From positions 458 to 64,457 of the forward strand of contig VWZS01007625.1 of assembly GCA_013397075.1 (NCBI GenBank): DNA of 64,000 nt, read 5' to 3'. The stretch's first letter is position 1. The number at the start of each line of letters is the position of its first letter. Positions 10,834 to 25,400 of this stretch are shown piece after piece. The notes under the pieces were generated by a model. It saw nothing but the letters and a program-made list of their open reading frames with translations. It did not search any database and was not told the DNA's origin. The stretch is from Rhabdornis inornatus. Taxonomy: Eukaryota; Chordata; Aves; Passeriformes; Rhabdornithidae. The position numbers and the translations under genes are program-made.

Positions 10834-13620
10834 CAGCTCTTCCTCACCTCTCAGCAGCCTGGGAAGGGAGCTGACTTGTCCAGCTCATGTTCTGCTCACA
10901 AGAAATGTCAAAGAACCAAAAGAAAAACAAGATAAACCTACCCGAAGACATTTTTCCTCACCTGTTCACTTCCCTTTCCCCAAAAACAGATCTAGTTTCA
11001 GATGTTTATTTCTCAGCTGGTTTACAACTTGGGTAACTTGTTTTCTTAAGCCTTACTAAGACTCAGATAAAAAAAGGACTGCAGGTCCCTTGCTTTGCAT
11101 TGACAGAACATGATAATGTACATTTTCTCTGCATCCCCAGAGATTAAGATGAAGTATTAAAGTTAAGATCCCTGAATTTAGGGAACACCAGCTTGTAGTC
11201 TTTAATATTAATAAAGCTAATAAGGCAGAAAAAAGACTAACTTAAAACACATAAAGGGGGAAAAAGGGCTTTGCTGGCATATTTTCTCTGAAAATCCAAC
11301 ACACATTTCTCATTCTGTGTGAAAAGCTTCTTTCCATGTGTATGTTCAGGGACTTTAGTAACAGAATATTGCAAATGTGGTAAAGACAGTGATGAATTTG
11401 CAAGGACAAGCCAAGAGCAATCTAATTGTGTTGCTTCAACCAAAGCCAGCTCAATGACTAAGCTCTCTAAGGACATGGAATATAAAGCCTTTTTTATTTA
11501 ACGACTGCAATTCAATTTCTGCCACTGTTGGTCACCTGAGGAATCTGAAACGATTCAAGATTTCCCCTTCTGGAGACAATGAATAATGGGATGTGAGTCT
11601 TGCCTCCCTCACACAGAAACTGCAACAGTACTGAGCGCAGATGTCTCCAAACCTGGCTCAGGAAACAGAAGGGTTTGTTGTTTCTGGTTGGTTGGGATCA
11701 GGTTCCTGTGATTCAGGTGCAGCCAGTGCCCTGTACCCACACACGACAGGTGGCAAGCTCCTGGATCACACCAGCACCTGCTGCTCACGACATGTTCTGT
11801 TCCCAGCTCCTCAGGAACCACCTTGGCTTACAGATGGATTCATGCTCTACGAGGGCTAAAAATGTCTATTGCATGTAATCTTAATTACTTGATGCATTTC
11901 AGCAGTAGGGAGGTTGCTTCATGATAGGATGACTCAATCTCTACTGTTAATTAACCACTCATTAGAATCACTATGCAAATCCAATAATACATTACACTGG
12001 GTTGGGGTTTTTCCAAACCTATGCGTGTTCACAGTTCAAAGTACCATTAATTAGCAAGTACATCCCATTATTTAAATAGGGTTAGGGAATGTGCAAAGTA
12101 ATTTTTCTTTAATATATTCTCCCAGCTTTTTTGCCTTAAGAAATCAATCAAGTGTTAATTGCTGTGTTTTCTGCATACAAGACTGCTCAGGAACACTGAA
12201 CATACTCTAAGAATTTCATGTCTATGCACCCTTCTTAAGTTCTTTTACAATTCTGCAAACATATTTTATAATTTTTCCAAAATATCTTTTTCTTATGAAT
12301 TACACAATGCAATGACATGTGACATTACCGGTAACACACAAATTATTGCTCTCTTACACAACAGTTTACAAAACTGCACCTTTACTTTTCTGTCCTCATA
12401 AATGAGAGTTCATTCTTTGTGTCTCCTGTCCACATCATTCATGTTTTATCCCTGCTTTAAAACTGATTGCTACATCAAAGGACCTGTTTCCAACTTCAAT
12501 GACATTCAAGGGAAGAAAAAAAAAAAGCACCGAATACCATATTTTTCTAGTGTAGAGGATCTCTCATCTACTACTAAAAATCTGTCCCATCTCACATTTC
12601 ATTACAAAATATCCTCTTTTCCAGGAGAACAAAAAGCTTTTCAGAATTGCTTATGGACTAAGCCAGAAAGGGTATTTCCCAAAACAGAAGGAATTCAACA
12701 GCCTGACCTGAATTAGCACAAGACAAGTCTGCAGCTGTGAAAATAGACTGCAAGTCTCATAATTAACCAAATTTGTCAAAACTCTAGTTTCAGGTTTCAT
12801 CTAAAACACTTGTCAGAATTATACACACACACACAGAGTATGAGTTCCTGTATCTCATGCTCCAGTCCTCCATCCAAACACCTGGCAGATACTGTTCATT
12901 TTTCATGCCTAGTCCACAGTAGTATTGATTCTGAAATAATGCACTTCATTTATGTTTACTCCTAATTCTACAACAGAACAAACAAAGAGAAGTACAGCCC
13001 ATATCTAACAAAGCTTTGTTCATCACTGCTTAGTGGTGTTTGAAAACAATTACAAAATGTTGATGAACTCCTGTGCTAGTATTAACTAAACACTTAAATT
13101 ATTGTACTTGAAGGTAAACAGCCTCCAGGAAAAAACTGCTCCTGATTCTTCTGTGACAGTCCAGCAAGGCTCAGAATGCTGCTGCTACCAGACATACTGG
13201 TAGGTGGCAAAATAGTGCAGTAGCATGCAGTGATGCATTTACTGTCCCATGAGTTCACTGGTGCTGTGCCCCAGGAATTACCTCTGGCCTGTGCAGATCA
13301 CAGATAGCCCCTGCACAGCTCAGGGAAAGCTACAGAAGTAACTATGATGAGGATCTCCAAATTGACTGATGTCAATTCCAGCTCTTGAAAAAGTGAATTT
13401 GAGTAATTTTTTACAGGACAAATTGTCACATGAAAATGGGAAACACATAGTGTTTGGGGGTTTTACAACTGAAAGAATGGTATTTCCCATTTCACATCAA
13501 CATTCAGAAACAAATCATCACAGAAGAAATCAAACTTGTGGACACCTGTAGCAGCAAGCTACTACATTTCAAATGTCCACAGTCACTTAAAAGAGATTAA
13601 ATGGGGAGAAAAAAAAATTT
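10834..13620. other. Non-coding DNA, no gene recognised
   Basis: Mostly A+T-rich single-copy DNA with an (AC)7 run at 12822-12835 and an A tract near 12517. Open frames are short and unassignable. An octamer-poor, CpG-poor composition gives no hint of a promoter. Confidence 0.6.
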
Positions 13621-13732
13621 ACATAACTATATGAAAGAGTATATTTAAATATTTAAATTAAATTTAAATATTTAAATTGGTACATCAAAACTATGACAAT
13701 AACATACATACATAACCTATATGAAAGTGTAG
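13621..13732. repeat. AT palindrome pair between short direct repeats
   Basis: The 16-base self-complementary word ATTTAAATATTTAAAT occurs twice, at 13643-13658 and 13662-13677, separated by three bases. The pair could form one long stem or two small hairpins. The word ACATAACTATATGAAAG at 13621 recurs with one inserted C as ACATAACCTATATGAAAG at 13710, about 89 bases away, so near-identical 20-base words flank the palindrome. I know no element with this structure; replication slippage is a simple explanation. Confidence 0.8.
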
Positions 13733-16700
13733 AAAAAGAAAAACTGGCAAGCCATCAAACAGCATCACTATTCCCTATGAGGAGGAACTCATAACTCTGG
13801 TGTTGGTATTTCATTACCAATCAAATAACAAGAAAACATGGGAAACCAAATAACCCCAGGAATGAAAAAGGCAGAGTTTGCATCTGTAGGAGCTGCACCG
13901 TGCACACAGAGCTCACACAGAATTCTGTCCCGTGTTCACTTGTGCAGCAAGCGAAGGAATGAGGGGCTTCCTCTGCACCTGTGGGTGCTCAGAAATTAAA
14001 ACAAGTCTGATTGCTGCACCTTAGCAGCAATCTACTAGATTGCAGCAGCTGGCAGAGAAATTAAAACCCCACTAATTACATGATCAGACCATATCACAGG
14101 CAGAGAAACGCCTGTCCACTGCAGCCTTGCCAACCTCTGGTAGTCATTTCATGTGTCCCACTTAGACTCCTTTTTTTACTCTGCTGACTGCTAAAAAAAT
14201 GCTCATTTTGGTTACAAATCTCTCCATCAGTTTTCTGAGGGTACTCTACTTGATTACAGTCCCAAGGGATATTAAAAAATAGCTGCATTATACAAGGCAG
14301 CACCAGAAAAAACTTTATCAGGTCACTTAATGAACTTGAAGGATGTTGCTCTCGAAGGAAGCATAACTTGAGTGAACAGCATCAAAATAAAAACCAGCCA
14401 AACCGAGTCTCCAATTGCTCTTAAAAAGACCCAAAGCTGCATTGCAGAAAAAGCTATCTTTATGAAGGTAATTAAAATTAATTTGGCAAATGCCAGAACA
14501 CCATTTGAAAGTGTGAACTGACTGTGTTCCCTTTATTAGTCTCTCTAACCTCACCAAGCATTTAGGTCTCTTTCCATATTGAAATTAGAATTCAAGTGCA
14601 AGATATTCACTTTTTATTAATGTCTTGTGCTCCCCTAGCAGAAAAAGAAATCTAAAGTAATAGAATGTTAAGACTGTATTATTCTAGAATAGAAAAAAAA
14701 TAGCTATTAATAAAAACTTTAGCAGACAGTTCAAAATATGGTAAATACATGACTGATAACAAGTTCTACCAATTACTGAATTCAATTTACTTGAGGATTT
14801 CATTTCACAACTTTACCTCTATTTTTTTTTTTTTATTCTCATGGTACAGAGTCCTCACAGTCACTGTCATTTCAGAAGGGAAAGTAGCCTTGAAGACACC
14901 AACTTCATAATGTCTGCTGCCCGTCAGCCCAAATGTTATGACAATCAAAACAAATTCCAGAATTCCACCATTTGTTTGCAGGAAACGTCCAAACCCAACT
15001 CAACAATTTAAACATGATGCCCTGCATAGGGGCTGATTAAAGTACCTGGTTAAAATAAAACTGATTAAAACTTTGCAAACTAGGGGAAAAAAGGGGGAAC
15101 TGTCCCTTCCAAAGCAGATTTACGAACATGCTGTAACACTATTTATGTTTCAGACTCTGTTACTGTGCCTGCAAGGTATATCTGGATGCAATTTTGCTTT
15201 AAGGTAACTCTCACTAAACTCAAATTTAGTGTTTTAGGCTCTTTTTCATCACAAGTTCTTGGGAAGGTTTAAACCTCAAAACCCAGTCTTCATTCAATGG
15301 TCTGAGTTCCTTTTCTGCTTGTCTCTGAGCTGTTGCTGGAGAGGCATTATCCCTTAATTGCTCACCAAGAGGTGCAACCCACACACTGCTGGAATTGCCC
15401 CTGACTCAATCCCACGGGAGTTTCTCCCTGTTTGCAGCCCATCCTGGCCAGCCTCAGCTGGACTTGTCTATGCTATAACTGAGCAGCCAAAAGTTCCTAA
15501 AATTACTGATCCTGAGCACAGTTCTGTGTGACTGCAAGGCTCCTGGTATGTTTATTATTGCTTTTTATTTCTGTTTTTTTTACACACTGCACTTCCCCTC
15601 AACTTGTCAGTAATTTTCCCAAAGACTGGGATACTCGTCAAGTATTAAAATAACGATGAAAGTCAAAAATTTACATCAGCAAACTGACCTTTAACAAAGA
15701 ATTCAGGGAGCCATCTGTGATCAGGGGTTTCAGTGTCTAGCAACTAACACGTAAGTAAAGGTGAATTATAATAAATTCTTTATACTTTTCCACAGCACCC
15801 TGGCAGGAATAGCAAATAAGCATAGTTCATATGCAGTTTTATGATACATTTAAAAAGAATTCCTAATAAGCCCACACTCAGCATTAACTAAACTCCTTAG
15901 GCAGGGATAACCTTATGAAAAGACTTTTTGCCATCATATAATAAAACTTGCAGTGAACATTTATCTTTCACCTCTGTTAAATCTTTCATCATGCAAAAGG
16001 CAGTAACACCTAGAAGTTAAGGTCACGTACTGAAGCAAAACACAAAGAACACTCAACCAAAAAAAAAAATCTTTCAGAAAGATGGTTTAGACTGATTAAT
16101 TTCAAAATCCATCCAATTAGAAACAAATACTAATTAGAAAATTAGAAAACTTTTCATTTGGGGGGTAAATGAGGGTCTTAACTGAACTGGTGGATTACTT
16201 TAAATAAAGCAGCCCTCAGAGATGCAGCTCATGCATTCAGAATTAATAAACACGTAAGCCATGTATTTTCTTAGAGACCAAAAAGTAAGAAAGGATTTGT
16301 CACAATTGCAGTGGCTGTAAACTCCCAGTGTATTCAGTGCAAGGTTTGTACACACAAGATTTATTTCCACCCTTCTTTGTCCTACTCTCCTATCAATCCC
16401 TGCCACTAAGGTATGACACCACTTCTTTCTGAAACACACACTGGCTTCTCTCTGAGCACAGGGAAGGGTTCATTCCTGCTTTAGGAAGGGCAACAGAAGG
16501 TCCATAACCTTTCCAACACTGTATATACAGGGGGAACAAAATCTAATTCAACTTAACTACAAGTCTTGACCCCATCTCCTACTCATGCCTACCTTAAGCT
16601 GACCAAATCCAAATAAAGCTGTGAACCTCTCTAGATCAGTAAAATAAATCAGGGCAGGGTCACCCAGCAGCCTCCTCCTCATCTAGGCAAGTTCTCCTTG

Positions 16701-19700
16701 CAGTACAGTGTCTGTCCCAACAGACCTGGCTCCCTGAAGATTCAATGCTCCACAACTGCATCACATTTTCAGCTGGCCCTTGCTTGTTCTACATTTTAAA
16801 ACAATCACTTTTATCACACAGTGCCCAGGACTTACAGAAGACTACTACAACAACCCTGCTCCCTCATAAGATCAGTGGTACCAGGTGTCAACTAACACTG
16901 AAATCAAACACTTGAGAAATTAAAGCAAGCTCTTCAGATCACTTCATATTCAAGTTTCAATTCCCAAATACCTGTAATTGAAATCAAAACACCATCTAAA
17001 CATATTTAAAAGTGAAACACCTTGAGCAAATTCAAAAGAACAGTCACTGGTACCAGTGCTGCTTCACACTGTTCAGTTCTTTGGACTCTCTTCCTCTTCA
17101 GGCCACTTTTCACAATGAATGGAACTTTTCATGTTCCTCCACCAATACTTTTCAGAAGAACAGTAGGTACAGAAGTATTAAATTGTTATTTCTAAGTCCT
17201 TGGCAATACAACTCTTTAACAAAACAAAAAGTTTAACTCCAACAATTTGGTGAAAGGAATGTTCTCCTAAAAAATACTCAGTACAAAGAGATGGCGTCCC
17301 CAGCTTGGCTAGGGAACCCTTCATGAAACCATGACTGAACACCAAATCTTGATCAATCCCCACCTCGCAGCCAAGAGCTGAAGAGTCACTTCTGCTAGCA
17401 TCCCTCCCATCCCAATGATCAGAAAACCCATTCTGAATTCTAGACTGAATTCAATTTCATACAATTCATCCTGGTAACATTAAGACACTCAGTAGTTGTG
17501 CTTTTTCCCTTGAGTCAAGAAAGCTGTTTGAGTTTTTCCTACTGCATCACCCAGTAAAAACAGCAGAAGATAGTGGATAAAACAAGAATTGTGGTGTAAC
17601 TATCAGTGATGCTATACAAGTATCAGAACTAAAAATTTTGTCCTTGCATGGGGATTTCATGGTGACGGTGGCTGCAAGGACTAATCCAGCAATCTTCCAA
17701 AAAGCTCATTTTCCCTCCTGCAATTTTCACAACAATATTTATGCTTCTTCCTTAAAGAACATCAAAACCAGAAAAGAAATCCATAGGACACCTTGGCCAT
17801 CTACACAAAAATTAACTCTATCTCCTCTGAAATCAAAGTCTGCAGAGTAATACTCATTATTTGTTCGCCATCACCTGTTTATGGCCCCTTCCCAACTTGT
17901 AGTGGTATGACAGGAAATAACAGGTCAGATACACCCAAACTTACAGATTAACCTTCCCAGGTGTTCAGCCCCTTAGAGAAAATGTAATCAGATTCTTAAG
18001 AATATTCTTAAATTAACAGAATGAATTTAAAAGACTTTAAGTTTTAAAATTTCAATCAAAATTACAGAAAAAATTTCCACTGGTATGTTTCCAGTAAGAG
18101 ACCTTGACTCTGCCTTAGTGACTGAATTCTGTCAGAAAAGCCACAAGCACTTTGAAAGCTTATTTCAGTCTCCTGTTCTGCTGAGTAATTACAACAGCCA
18201 AGATTTGTAAATTATACTCTTATTAACACTTAAAACCGTTGACAGAATACAGAAAATGAAACAGCAAAAAATTATAAGGGCTGCTTGTAAGTAGACTGGG
18301 AGGTGAGATCAGTGGTGCTGGCCCACAGGCTCTTCTCCTGCTGGAGAGATCTCCAACACTCATCCAGTCTTTGAACAGGCTCCTTCTGCCCTTGCCTCGC
18401 AGGGAACGCTTCAGTCTGTCATATTTCAAGTTATTTATTCAGCTCAGCTATCAAAGCTGCACTTAAAAATGTCTTCATGTGGCTCTGAAGGTCAAAACGG
18501 TGTCTCTCCAGCTCAGGTCACTCTTGCTGCTCTTATCTTGCAAACCAAGGTCAAAAAACTGAGTTTCCTCTCATGGAAGAACGAGAACCAGTTAATTTCA
18601 CCACTGACAGCAGTACCAGATGTAGGACAAGTTGCAAACAGTAGCACTTTACAAAATGTGACCTTCACCTCTCTTCCCAAAGGTAATTTCTGGTGGCAAA
18701 GAAATATTCTGTATCAAGTTACCACCTTATGCCACATAAACAAAGCTGAAATAAATTGGAATTTTTCTCATTTGAAGAAAGTATTTATCAACATTATACG
18801 AAAATATTTCCACATTCTAATTCATGTGGTCTCTCATGCAGTCTTTTACCTAGAGCACTTCAATTTGTTTGCCCTTGATTATAAATTATAAACAAGCAGT
18901 GCGTGTGAACTAAGCTCTCCTTCCTTCTCTGAGAAGATCAACCTGAATAATTAATTACCAAAAACCTACCCAGTTGTTTCTGCAGCAGAAACATACTGGG
19001 CAAATTCAAAATTTTTCAAACTCACTATTTCATAATCTAGACTTAAGACAGAGCCCAACTCTACTTACTTTAGCTGTCATAAAGAGTGTTTTGTTCCATC
19101 TTCTCTAGATGAGCCTTCCTCTCTTTATTAATATTGATTAGAGAAACAGCTTAGAGACAATTTCTAGACAGTTCATGAAGCGGGATCCTGCTGCAGTGTG
19201 CTGCCTAGGACTGCGTGCCATATGCAGCTTTGGCTGCAAAAGGCTCAGCAGGCAAGGCAATAATTGCAGGACCTGCAAGAAAAGCCACTGGAAAGGCAGG
19301 AGAGCTACAATGACTACAGCACTGAAGTTCTCAGCTGGACAGACCTCACTTCAGGAATGCAGGATCCCATGGGCAAATCCAACCAGCAGCCAGCCCAGCA
19401 AGCAGAGGCAGCTCCAGCCCACAGCACCAGGGCAGCCAAACTGGTCTATCAGCACACTCACCCTGCACTGCCAGGCTCAAACACAGAGAGATTAACCTTC
19501 CCAGTTACATCAGCACACACTCAACTCCAGCCTCGGAAAAAAGAAAGTTAAATAATCATTCACCTCTCACCAGGATGCTGTTTTGCCATGGAGAAAGTGC
19601 ACTGCTGAGCAAAGCACCCATTTGATCCTGTAGCATTACACATAGAGGAATATGCTACACTGAGCAGTGGAAAGTAAGAGATTTTTACAAACAAATTGGG

Positions 19701-22370
19701 AGGTAAGAATGACACACTTTTCCTCTAGTACAACCCTGAGCTCTTTTCTACCTCATATAAAGTCAGTTACTTCCACTGACCAGTTGGTTATAAAGCTTCC
19801 TACCCTATTTAAACTTACTTACTCATGATACACTAGGGCAATAAAGAATAATCCTTCAGCAAGGAAAACATTTGCTCTGTACAAATATCTATGCCATACC
19901 TGTGCCATGCACAGCTGTGTATGACCACACAAATATAAAAGTGTTGTATTCAGTGAAAGAGAGCTGGACCTTCCTGTAAAGGCTCGTGCAGGAAAAAAAC
20001 CCTATCTGTACACTGCAGCTGAATCCCCTGCACAGCACGAGCGCTTGTGGGGGCAGAGATGAAGGCTTGAGCAGAAGCTCCATTCCCAGAGGGGATTACC
20101 CCCCAGCACCCCTCGGTCTGGTTCAGGTGACAATGCTTTGTGCTGCTGGGCTCCCCCAGCCATTCACACAGCCAGCACCTCCAGCAGCAGATCCACAGGG
20201 CTCCACCTGCAGCAGAGAAATCATCTGCCCCCTCAGACATACCACAGAAATCACAGAAGGCACCCAGCTTCCTCCTTTAGTAAGGGAAAGCATTTAGTGT
20301 GAGTTGGATTGGAGATTCCAGGTATATTCCTAGATCCCACATCCTCTCCCCTGGCCAGAGCAATGTTTCCTGCTATGGATCACATCCCCAAGCCAGACAC
20401 CTGTGGTACATCAGCCATGGGAACGGGGAAATGAGGCACCATGGCCCTGCACAGCAGGCAGCACACCTGCAATGACAGAGAAACCTAAAAAGGGATTTAA
20501 ATTAACTCTCACACACAGCACTTCAGAACTAACACATCTGCATTTCAGTTTGCATAGCGATGGATTTGACCACCACAATTTTACTTGATTTTCCATCCAT
20601 TTTCCTGTATGTGAACCAAAAAGACAAAGCCTAAATGTCTTAAGGCCTTCTCCTCATGAAAGTCAACAGGATTTTCCTGAGGCTATGGATATCAATGCCC
20701 AGACATAACATGGGACTGGATAGAACACCTCTCCACTCTTCCAGCATTTCAGTTTCAGGCAGCTTGTAAGCAGCTGCAAGAACATGATGGAAGGCAAGTG
20801 CCAGCCACACAAGTCAGAAAGCTGGCCCACAAACGAGCTGTGAGCCATTCCAGGTGACTGCAGCAGCATCTGCATCAACTCAGAGAAATACTAATGGTGT
20901 GCACACATGTACGTAAATACACTGCAAACACAGACTATGAGATTACATCTGCAAGAGGACACAGAAATATATGCAATAGAACTATTTCCATTCCCTCTCC
21001 ACTATAGCATTCCTTCTGCTATACAATTAAAGTAACCCTAGTGGGCAAAAACTTCCAGAACCTTAGACTGACCTGAAAAGACAAGACTCTTCACTGGAAT
21101 AAAACCTTACCTTGATGTTTTCAGATGTATGTAAGCTTTTGCTCTGTTCACATTACAGTAACTTTGTAGAGTTTTTGTTAACTTCAATTCTTATGTTCTT
21201 CTATTCCTTTTGATCACATCATGACAAAGTCATTTCAGATCAATACATTGCCCAAGAGGTCAAAAGAACTCCAGTCAATGGGTTACTTGCACCTACCATG
21301 TACCATTATTAATTAATCCTCAGAAAGAAGTACTGTTCTATTCACAAAGCAGAGATAAAGCCAGAAGAGCTGGAGCAAAATTTAAAAAAATCACTTAGTC
21401 CTTAAGGTTAATTAATTGCTTCTCAATACTTTCTGGGCACTTTTCCTACTACAGCTGACCACAGCTGGCCTCCACTATTTCACATGATTAGAAACAGTAT
21501 TTCATTTCATGAACATTTTATTTGGTGATGATTAAATTTTAAGTCTTTTGTGGTTACTCTTCTCCTCTGTTTTAGCAAGGTTTTAAGAACAGTGTTCACC
21601 CTTTCCAACAACTATGTGACCTGGGGACAGAAAGAGTAGCTCAAGCCAGTTCATGAATGAGAAAAGGAGAGCTAAGAAACAGAAGGAGAAACCCTGAAAT
21701 AACCAAATTAGTTTAAGCCTTTATGAACTTCTTTATGTCTCAAAAAACATCACTTACAGTTGTAGCTGTTACCTAAGCCTCTTTAAAGTCCCATAATATA
21801 AAATAAAGTATGGCATTGTGAAAAACTGCAAGTCTGCAAAGCACCTCAATGTCCTCAATATTTCTGTAGAAATCTATTTATGTTATGACTTACAAGCTGC
21901 TATGTATGCACACCTTTTCAGAAGCAAACTGGAAATCTGCAGACCCTGCTTCAATACCAAAATTAAATTTTGATTCCTCAACTCCTCCTGAAACAGGCTG
22001 AAATTACTTTCTACAATAAAAATTAAAAAATTATTTGGTACAAAAAAAAAGCCCCATTAGCGTGGATTAGTAAACCAGGTCTAACAGAAATCTCACACAG
22101 CAACAGTTTTACTCTGAGGTTTCAGACGTTCAAAAGATAGCCATGTGTTTTCCTTTGGCTATGCATCCACATACAATAACAGCATCCCTGCTCCTGCTTT
22201 TAGAATCCACACCAAAATCTTAAAGCTGTAATTACTCATATCCACTTAATAAGAATTTTTAACTAACTGGAAAACTTCCTTACTGATTTAGTCACTGATA
22301 GTTATAGTTATCAAGATTTTTACTTTCTCTCAGTATATATCCTGATTCCACAGAAGAGCTGTGTTTGATG
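13733..22370. other. Non-coding A+T-rich DNA, no gene recognised
   Basis: Single-copy-looking sequence with scattered A and T tracts (near 14822-14836 and 16060). The longest open frame, 140 codons at 18469-18891 on the plus strand, has no recognisable domain. G+C-richer patches near 19180-19520 and 20040-20230 hold short frames in several phases and look compositional. I see no repeat family, RNA gene or promoter. Confidence 0.55.
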
Positions 22371-22480
22371 TCACAGAATATTCTGAGTTGGAAAGGAACC
22401 CCAAGGATCACAGTCCAACTCTCACATGAGGGACTGCACCCATGCTGTCATTAGCACCAACTGAGCTCAACTTATCTTCA
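22371..22480 (-). mobile_element. CR1 LINE, short 3'-end fragment
   Basis: TCACAGAATATTCTGAGTTG followed by GAAAGGAACCCCAAGGATCA and a GTCCAACTC block is the reverse complement of a typical CR1 3' terminus. The fragment is only about 110 bases long and loses similarity after the GGGACTGCACCC segment. It is a dead, 5'-truncated copy. Confidence 0.82.
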
Positions 22481-25400
22481 TTGTCCATCTCATGGACTTG
22501 GACTCCTCAATTCTCCCTTTACAGACCTCAGCATCAAGAGCACAACTGCATCAATGCTATTTGGCAATGCTGGTTCACAGTTGCAGAGAACGAGTAGTGG
22601 GCATAATTGTTTCATGCCATGGCCAGAAAAGTGTATTTTGGAAGAAGGAAGACCCAGCTGAGCTGGGTGCTGCACAAGAACCAGCCAAAAGCAGAAATAA
22701 TCCCATGAAAAACAAAGAGGCAGTTTACAGTTTCTTGAACTAAGACTGGCATATCCAGAAGGCCTGAGCCCCAATAAACGAGCATAAAAACACAGAAAGA
22801 ACAGACATGCAACAGGCCTCTGCTCAGACGTTGCCTGTTCTACTTAAACCATTTAAATTCAAGTGCAAGTCATCTGGGCTAACTACAGAGTGGAAATACA
22901 CACCATGGAGAAAGCAAATTCTTTTTTCCTTCGTCTTATGAAACCACACTCCCACAAATTTCATTTCTCTTTCCCACTATCTTCAGTAACTCTGCACCCC
23001 TGCATACTTTGTACTTACACCTTAGCTCATCTCCAGGTAGAGGACAATGATATTCTGTTGCTATTTTACAGCAGTGCTTGAACTACTGGCATGAAATTGA
23101 GGAGCATTTCTGCCACAGAACTTTCTGTTCTGATTCATGATAAACATCCTTCCTGAAATTAAATTCTCCCTTCAGAAACTGCAAGTTTTGCTTGAATGAA
23201 GACTACAAGTGATCCTCTGCTGTATCAGATTATATAATATAGGGCACACAGTACCACTAGATAATTGCAGGGCAGGATACAAATGAAGATTAATCTTTTT
23301 CACTCTGACATGAGGCAAACAACAGCTGCAGGTTTAAATTACACCATCAAATTCCACAAGACTGTAAAAGCTTAATAGTATCAACACCGATTTTCAATCT
23401 AAGTGAAATAGTATATATTCATTAAGGCACCAAGAGATTTTCACAATTTAGGGAGAGAACCACCTGATGTCTTGTGCTTTGCTCTTACTCCTAAAGCTTC
23501 TATTTGTCAAAACTCAATTGCAGTTGCCTCTGCTCCCACCCCTCCTCAGAAACCTCTTATATTGCAAGAAACGCTTCACTGACTGCAGCTTGTTAAGCAA
23601 AAGAGCACCTAAAGTACACAGATTCATATTGGGAAAGCAGCTAAACAATTACACGGGGATATTGATTACCAAAGGCATTTACTTTTATTAAAAACATTGT
23701 TCAGATGTGAGCACAGACTGAACATTTCACACTGCCTTCAGCCAACAGCAATGCCTCCCCTCCCGGTGGGCTGCAAGCTAAACTGCAGCTCCATGCCACA
23801 GCATGTGGCAGAAGAATCTAACCATGGAATTATCCCATTTATCATCCTAATTATGCCTTGGAAGCCGCTGCATTAACATCAATATCTGCATCAAACTCCA
23901 GGTGTCACCACAAATTCTCAGGCAATGAGCAATGTCAGCATGCAAAAGACAGAGCTGCCCCGGCAGAAATCAATGGGATATTACTCCCATCCTGCCCTCC
24001 CTTCAGGATCCTGGCCAAATGAAAAAATACCTGTGTTTGATCCTTATATTTACAGAGGGCCCCAGCTGACACGATGGGCAACTCCACAGAGCTGCCTGGA
24101 GAACCCTGACAACACCCAGACCAACAGCTCACACTCACATCAAGCACAGAAAGAGCTTTGTGCAGCATTTTTACCAGATATGTGAAGGGAGGAAAGGAAG
24201 ATCCCTTGCATAAGTGGGTACATGTAGACTGCTGAAAGAACAAACAGCAAAGGTATTCTGAGAAATGTGCCATGGGAACAGAGGTGCTGCTGAACGCTGA
24301 GGTATGGCCAGCTGTGACCAACAAGAGGAGCTCTCATGTGAGGGTCACGGCGTTCACAGACTGCCCCCAACGCTGAAAGCACCCATGGCATGGTGAAAAA
24401 AGGCCAATGGAAAAAGGAGATTCACAGGCAAAGACGCCACCAAAAATAAACCTGGGCAGCACCTCCGCAAGGAACAGCTACAGGGACTGCCAGGAGAACA
24501 AACACCCACCCATATTCCCCTCTGACACACAAACTGCTTTTACATCCAGCATGGGCATCTCCAGTGCGAACACCAGCCTCCTGTTCCACAGCCACAAACA
24601 CACGGAGCAGCAAAACGGGGAACTGGAACCTTCGCAAAGTCATTTCTTCACAGAGCAAAAAGTATCATTCCCACAGATGAAACACAATCCTTGATTCAGA
24701 TCTTTACATTTAGGAGCAACAGACTTCTCACTGCATTTATATTAATGCTCAGATGGCAAGCTTCGTTGAATAAACATTCAGTTGCTGGTGAGTATTACCA
24801 CAGCCTTATTACCTTGTGCTGGTGGCTCTGAGTGAATCCAATTCTGGCCCAGCACTAGCGCCTGTACCTTTTTCCTTGACTGAATTTGCTTTTTCATACT
24901 TGTGCAAATGACTAATTTACTCAGCAGTAAAACTTCTTTGCTGACAGCAATAAAAAACCAACAAGACCACACCACAGCCAGTTTAATCAAAAGTAGCCCA
25001 TTTTACAAAGGGGGAGCTACGGGCAAACGACTGGAAAGAAGAACAGCAAGCTTTCACTTTTTATTTTTATACTGTGCTCAAGTTGGCTGACTTTGGTTTT
25101 TTGCCACAATTTAGGCGTCTTTTGAATAGTTATTTAAACTGTGATGGGATTTATTTGATAGAAAACTGTCAGAAATACAAGAAGCTCTTCCCAGAATCCA
25201 TCAAACCATTTTTAAAGTCATCAAAAAGAAGGCCCATGTAAACATGATACACACTGGTTAAACCACTGCCAGTCTGGATTGCATTTATAGTATCAGAAGG
25301 TTCTTCAAAATTACCTTGGCTTTTTGTTTAGTGCTATCTATTAATGAAAGTTTAATTCAACAGTAGCATTCTGACTGCAGAATAATTGTCTAAGTGGAAC

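Noticed and set aside
18469..18891. Plus frame of 140 codons in A+T-rich DNA
   Set aside because: Somewhat long for its composition, but the translation has no recognisable domain and no convincing splice or promoter signals. One such frame in 64 kb is expected by chance.
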